Of a stretch of DNA of 64,000 bases, positions 63,583 through 64,000 are shown one piece after another; the stretch's first letter is position 1, and every line of letters begins with the position of its first letter. Source of the DNA: an uncultured Clostridia bacterium (GTDB lineage: Bacteria; Bacillota; Clostridia; Christensenellales; CAG-917). The position numbers and the translations under genes were made by a program. Below the pieces are notes generated by a model. It saw nothing but the letters and a program-made list of their open reading frames with translations. It was not told the origin of the DNA and made no database searches. Where the stretch lies: NCBI GenBank assembly GCA_947581925.1, contig CANPWB010000003.1, positions 1 through 64,000 on the forward strand, given 5' to 3'.

Positions 63583-64000
63583 ATTTCCAAAAATTGCTTG
63601 AGTATCAAAGTTACGACATGAAGTGCGACTCCCTCATGAGGGAACTCAAAAACAGCGAGGAAAATGAAAAGATCGTCGCGATAAACAAACAGCTTAACGA
63701 GGCTGTGGCAAAGATCTACAAGCTTAACGATGTCGCGGGAGCGCTCCTCAACGAGTTCAACTCCATCAAGCAGAGGCTTGACGAGAGCAGCAGGGAGCTT
63801 GACGATCTTGCGGACATATTCGAGGAGAACAAGGACCTCGACGAGGTGGACGCCACCGAAATGGAGCACTATCTCAAACAGGCGAAAAAGCTCAAGGACA
63901 AGATAGACTCTTTGGAATCGGGGCTCAAGACGGTGAGGACGAAAGCCGCCGCCGCGCTCAAGGAGTACGACGAAGTACGCGCGCGCGGGGCGAAGCTCAG
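63579..64000 (+). CDS. Coiled-coil zinc-ribbon protein, truncated by window edge
   Basis: Starts with ATGA overlap to the nif3 stop, GGAGG upstream; 140 codons are present and the frame is open to the end. MNFQKLLEYQSYDMKCDSLMREL followed by a long charged heptad pattern is typical of the YbgI/CT398-type coiled-coil proteins that end in a C4 zinc ribbon and often follow nif3 in Bacillota. The zinc ribbon itself would lie beyond the window. Function unknown, possibly nucleic-acid related. Confidence 0.75.
   Translation, partial: MNFQKLLEYQSYDMKCDSLMRELKNSEENEKIVAINKQLNEAVAKIYKLNDVAGALLNEFNSIKQRLDESSRELDDLADIFEENKDLDEVDATEMEHYLKQAKKLKDKIDSLESGLKTVRTKAAAALKEYDEVRARGAKL

Overview
The window is a chromosomal segment, probably close to the replication origin, of a low-to-mid-GC member of the Bacillota (Clostridia-like). 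The evidence is the Firmicute-type gene set (dnaA, dnaN, recF, rsmG, parA, parB, gyrB, gyrA, dnaG-rpoD-trmK-nif3), canonical parS sites, strong GGAGG ribosome binding sites at many genes, a YyaC-type sporulation protein, BspA-type leucine-rich repeats and a CsoR copper operon. I cannot name the genus; an uncultured gut clostridial lineage is a guess. No tRNA, rRNA, CRISPR array or intact transposase gene was seen.

Layout. 1-620: a direct-repeat array with hairpins. 0.8-5.5 kb: Sel1/HExxH protein, SirTM sirtuin plus zinc macrodomain, cupin with divergent HxlR regulator, metal exporter. 5.5-13 kb: dnaN, a surface thermolysin, dnaA and divergent recF. 13.3-14.3 kb: a SLOG-family gene preceded by two tandem copies of a promoter-RNA-terminator unit. 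15-18.6 kb: parB, parA and rsmG on the minus strand, with parBA between inverted copies of repeat sequence. 18.7-26.4 kb: MTA/SAH nucleosidase, a 2.5-kb non-coding AT-rich stretch with parS sites, then gyrB-gyrA. Genes right of about 18.6 kb are mostly on the plus strand, so the origin probably lies around 18.6-22 kb; a second DnaA-box cluster sits before dnaN. 27.6-45 kb: PepSY lipoprotein, GH13 glucosidase, ArsB/NhaD-like permease, TIR-LRR protein, a GH13 remnant, a glycolipid-type acyltransferase/glycosyltransferase pair, a membrane phosphoesterase, a five-pass membrane TIR/LRR protein and thioredoxin reductase. 45.4-54 kb: yyaC, a CvpA-like protein, a 1546-residue repeat protein and pyridoxamine kinase. 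54.5-59 kb: Nudix, dUTPase and the csoR-copA-copZ operon. 59.3-64 kb: dnaG-rpoD-trmK-nif3 and a truncated coiled-coil gene.

Points that stand out: (1) the duplicated structured RNA before the SLOG gene, whose helices are conserved while their sequences differ; (2) a TIR protein with predicted Toll-like topology (TIR inside, LRR outside) plus a soluble TIR-LRR protein; (3) six genes (dnaA, recF, parA, rsmG, yyaC, pdxK) whose -10 box lies only 6-8 nt before the ATG, implying leaderless mRNAs; (4) a copA gene that ends in a CopZ domain preceded in frame by what looks like a working ribosome binding site; (5) intergenic regions built almost entirely from a few families of hairpin repeats, placed mainly at gene 3' ends.

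Start codons were re-chosen from Shine-Dalgarno or -10 spacing, so many differ from the ORF track. All functional calls come from motif reading only; no database search was possible.
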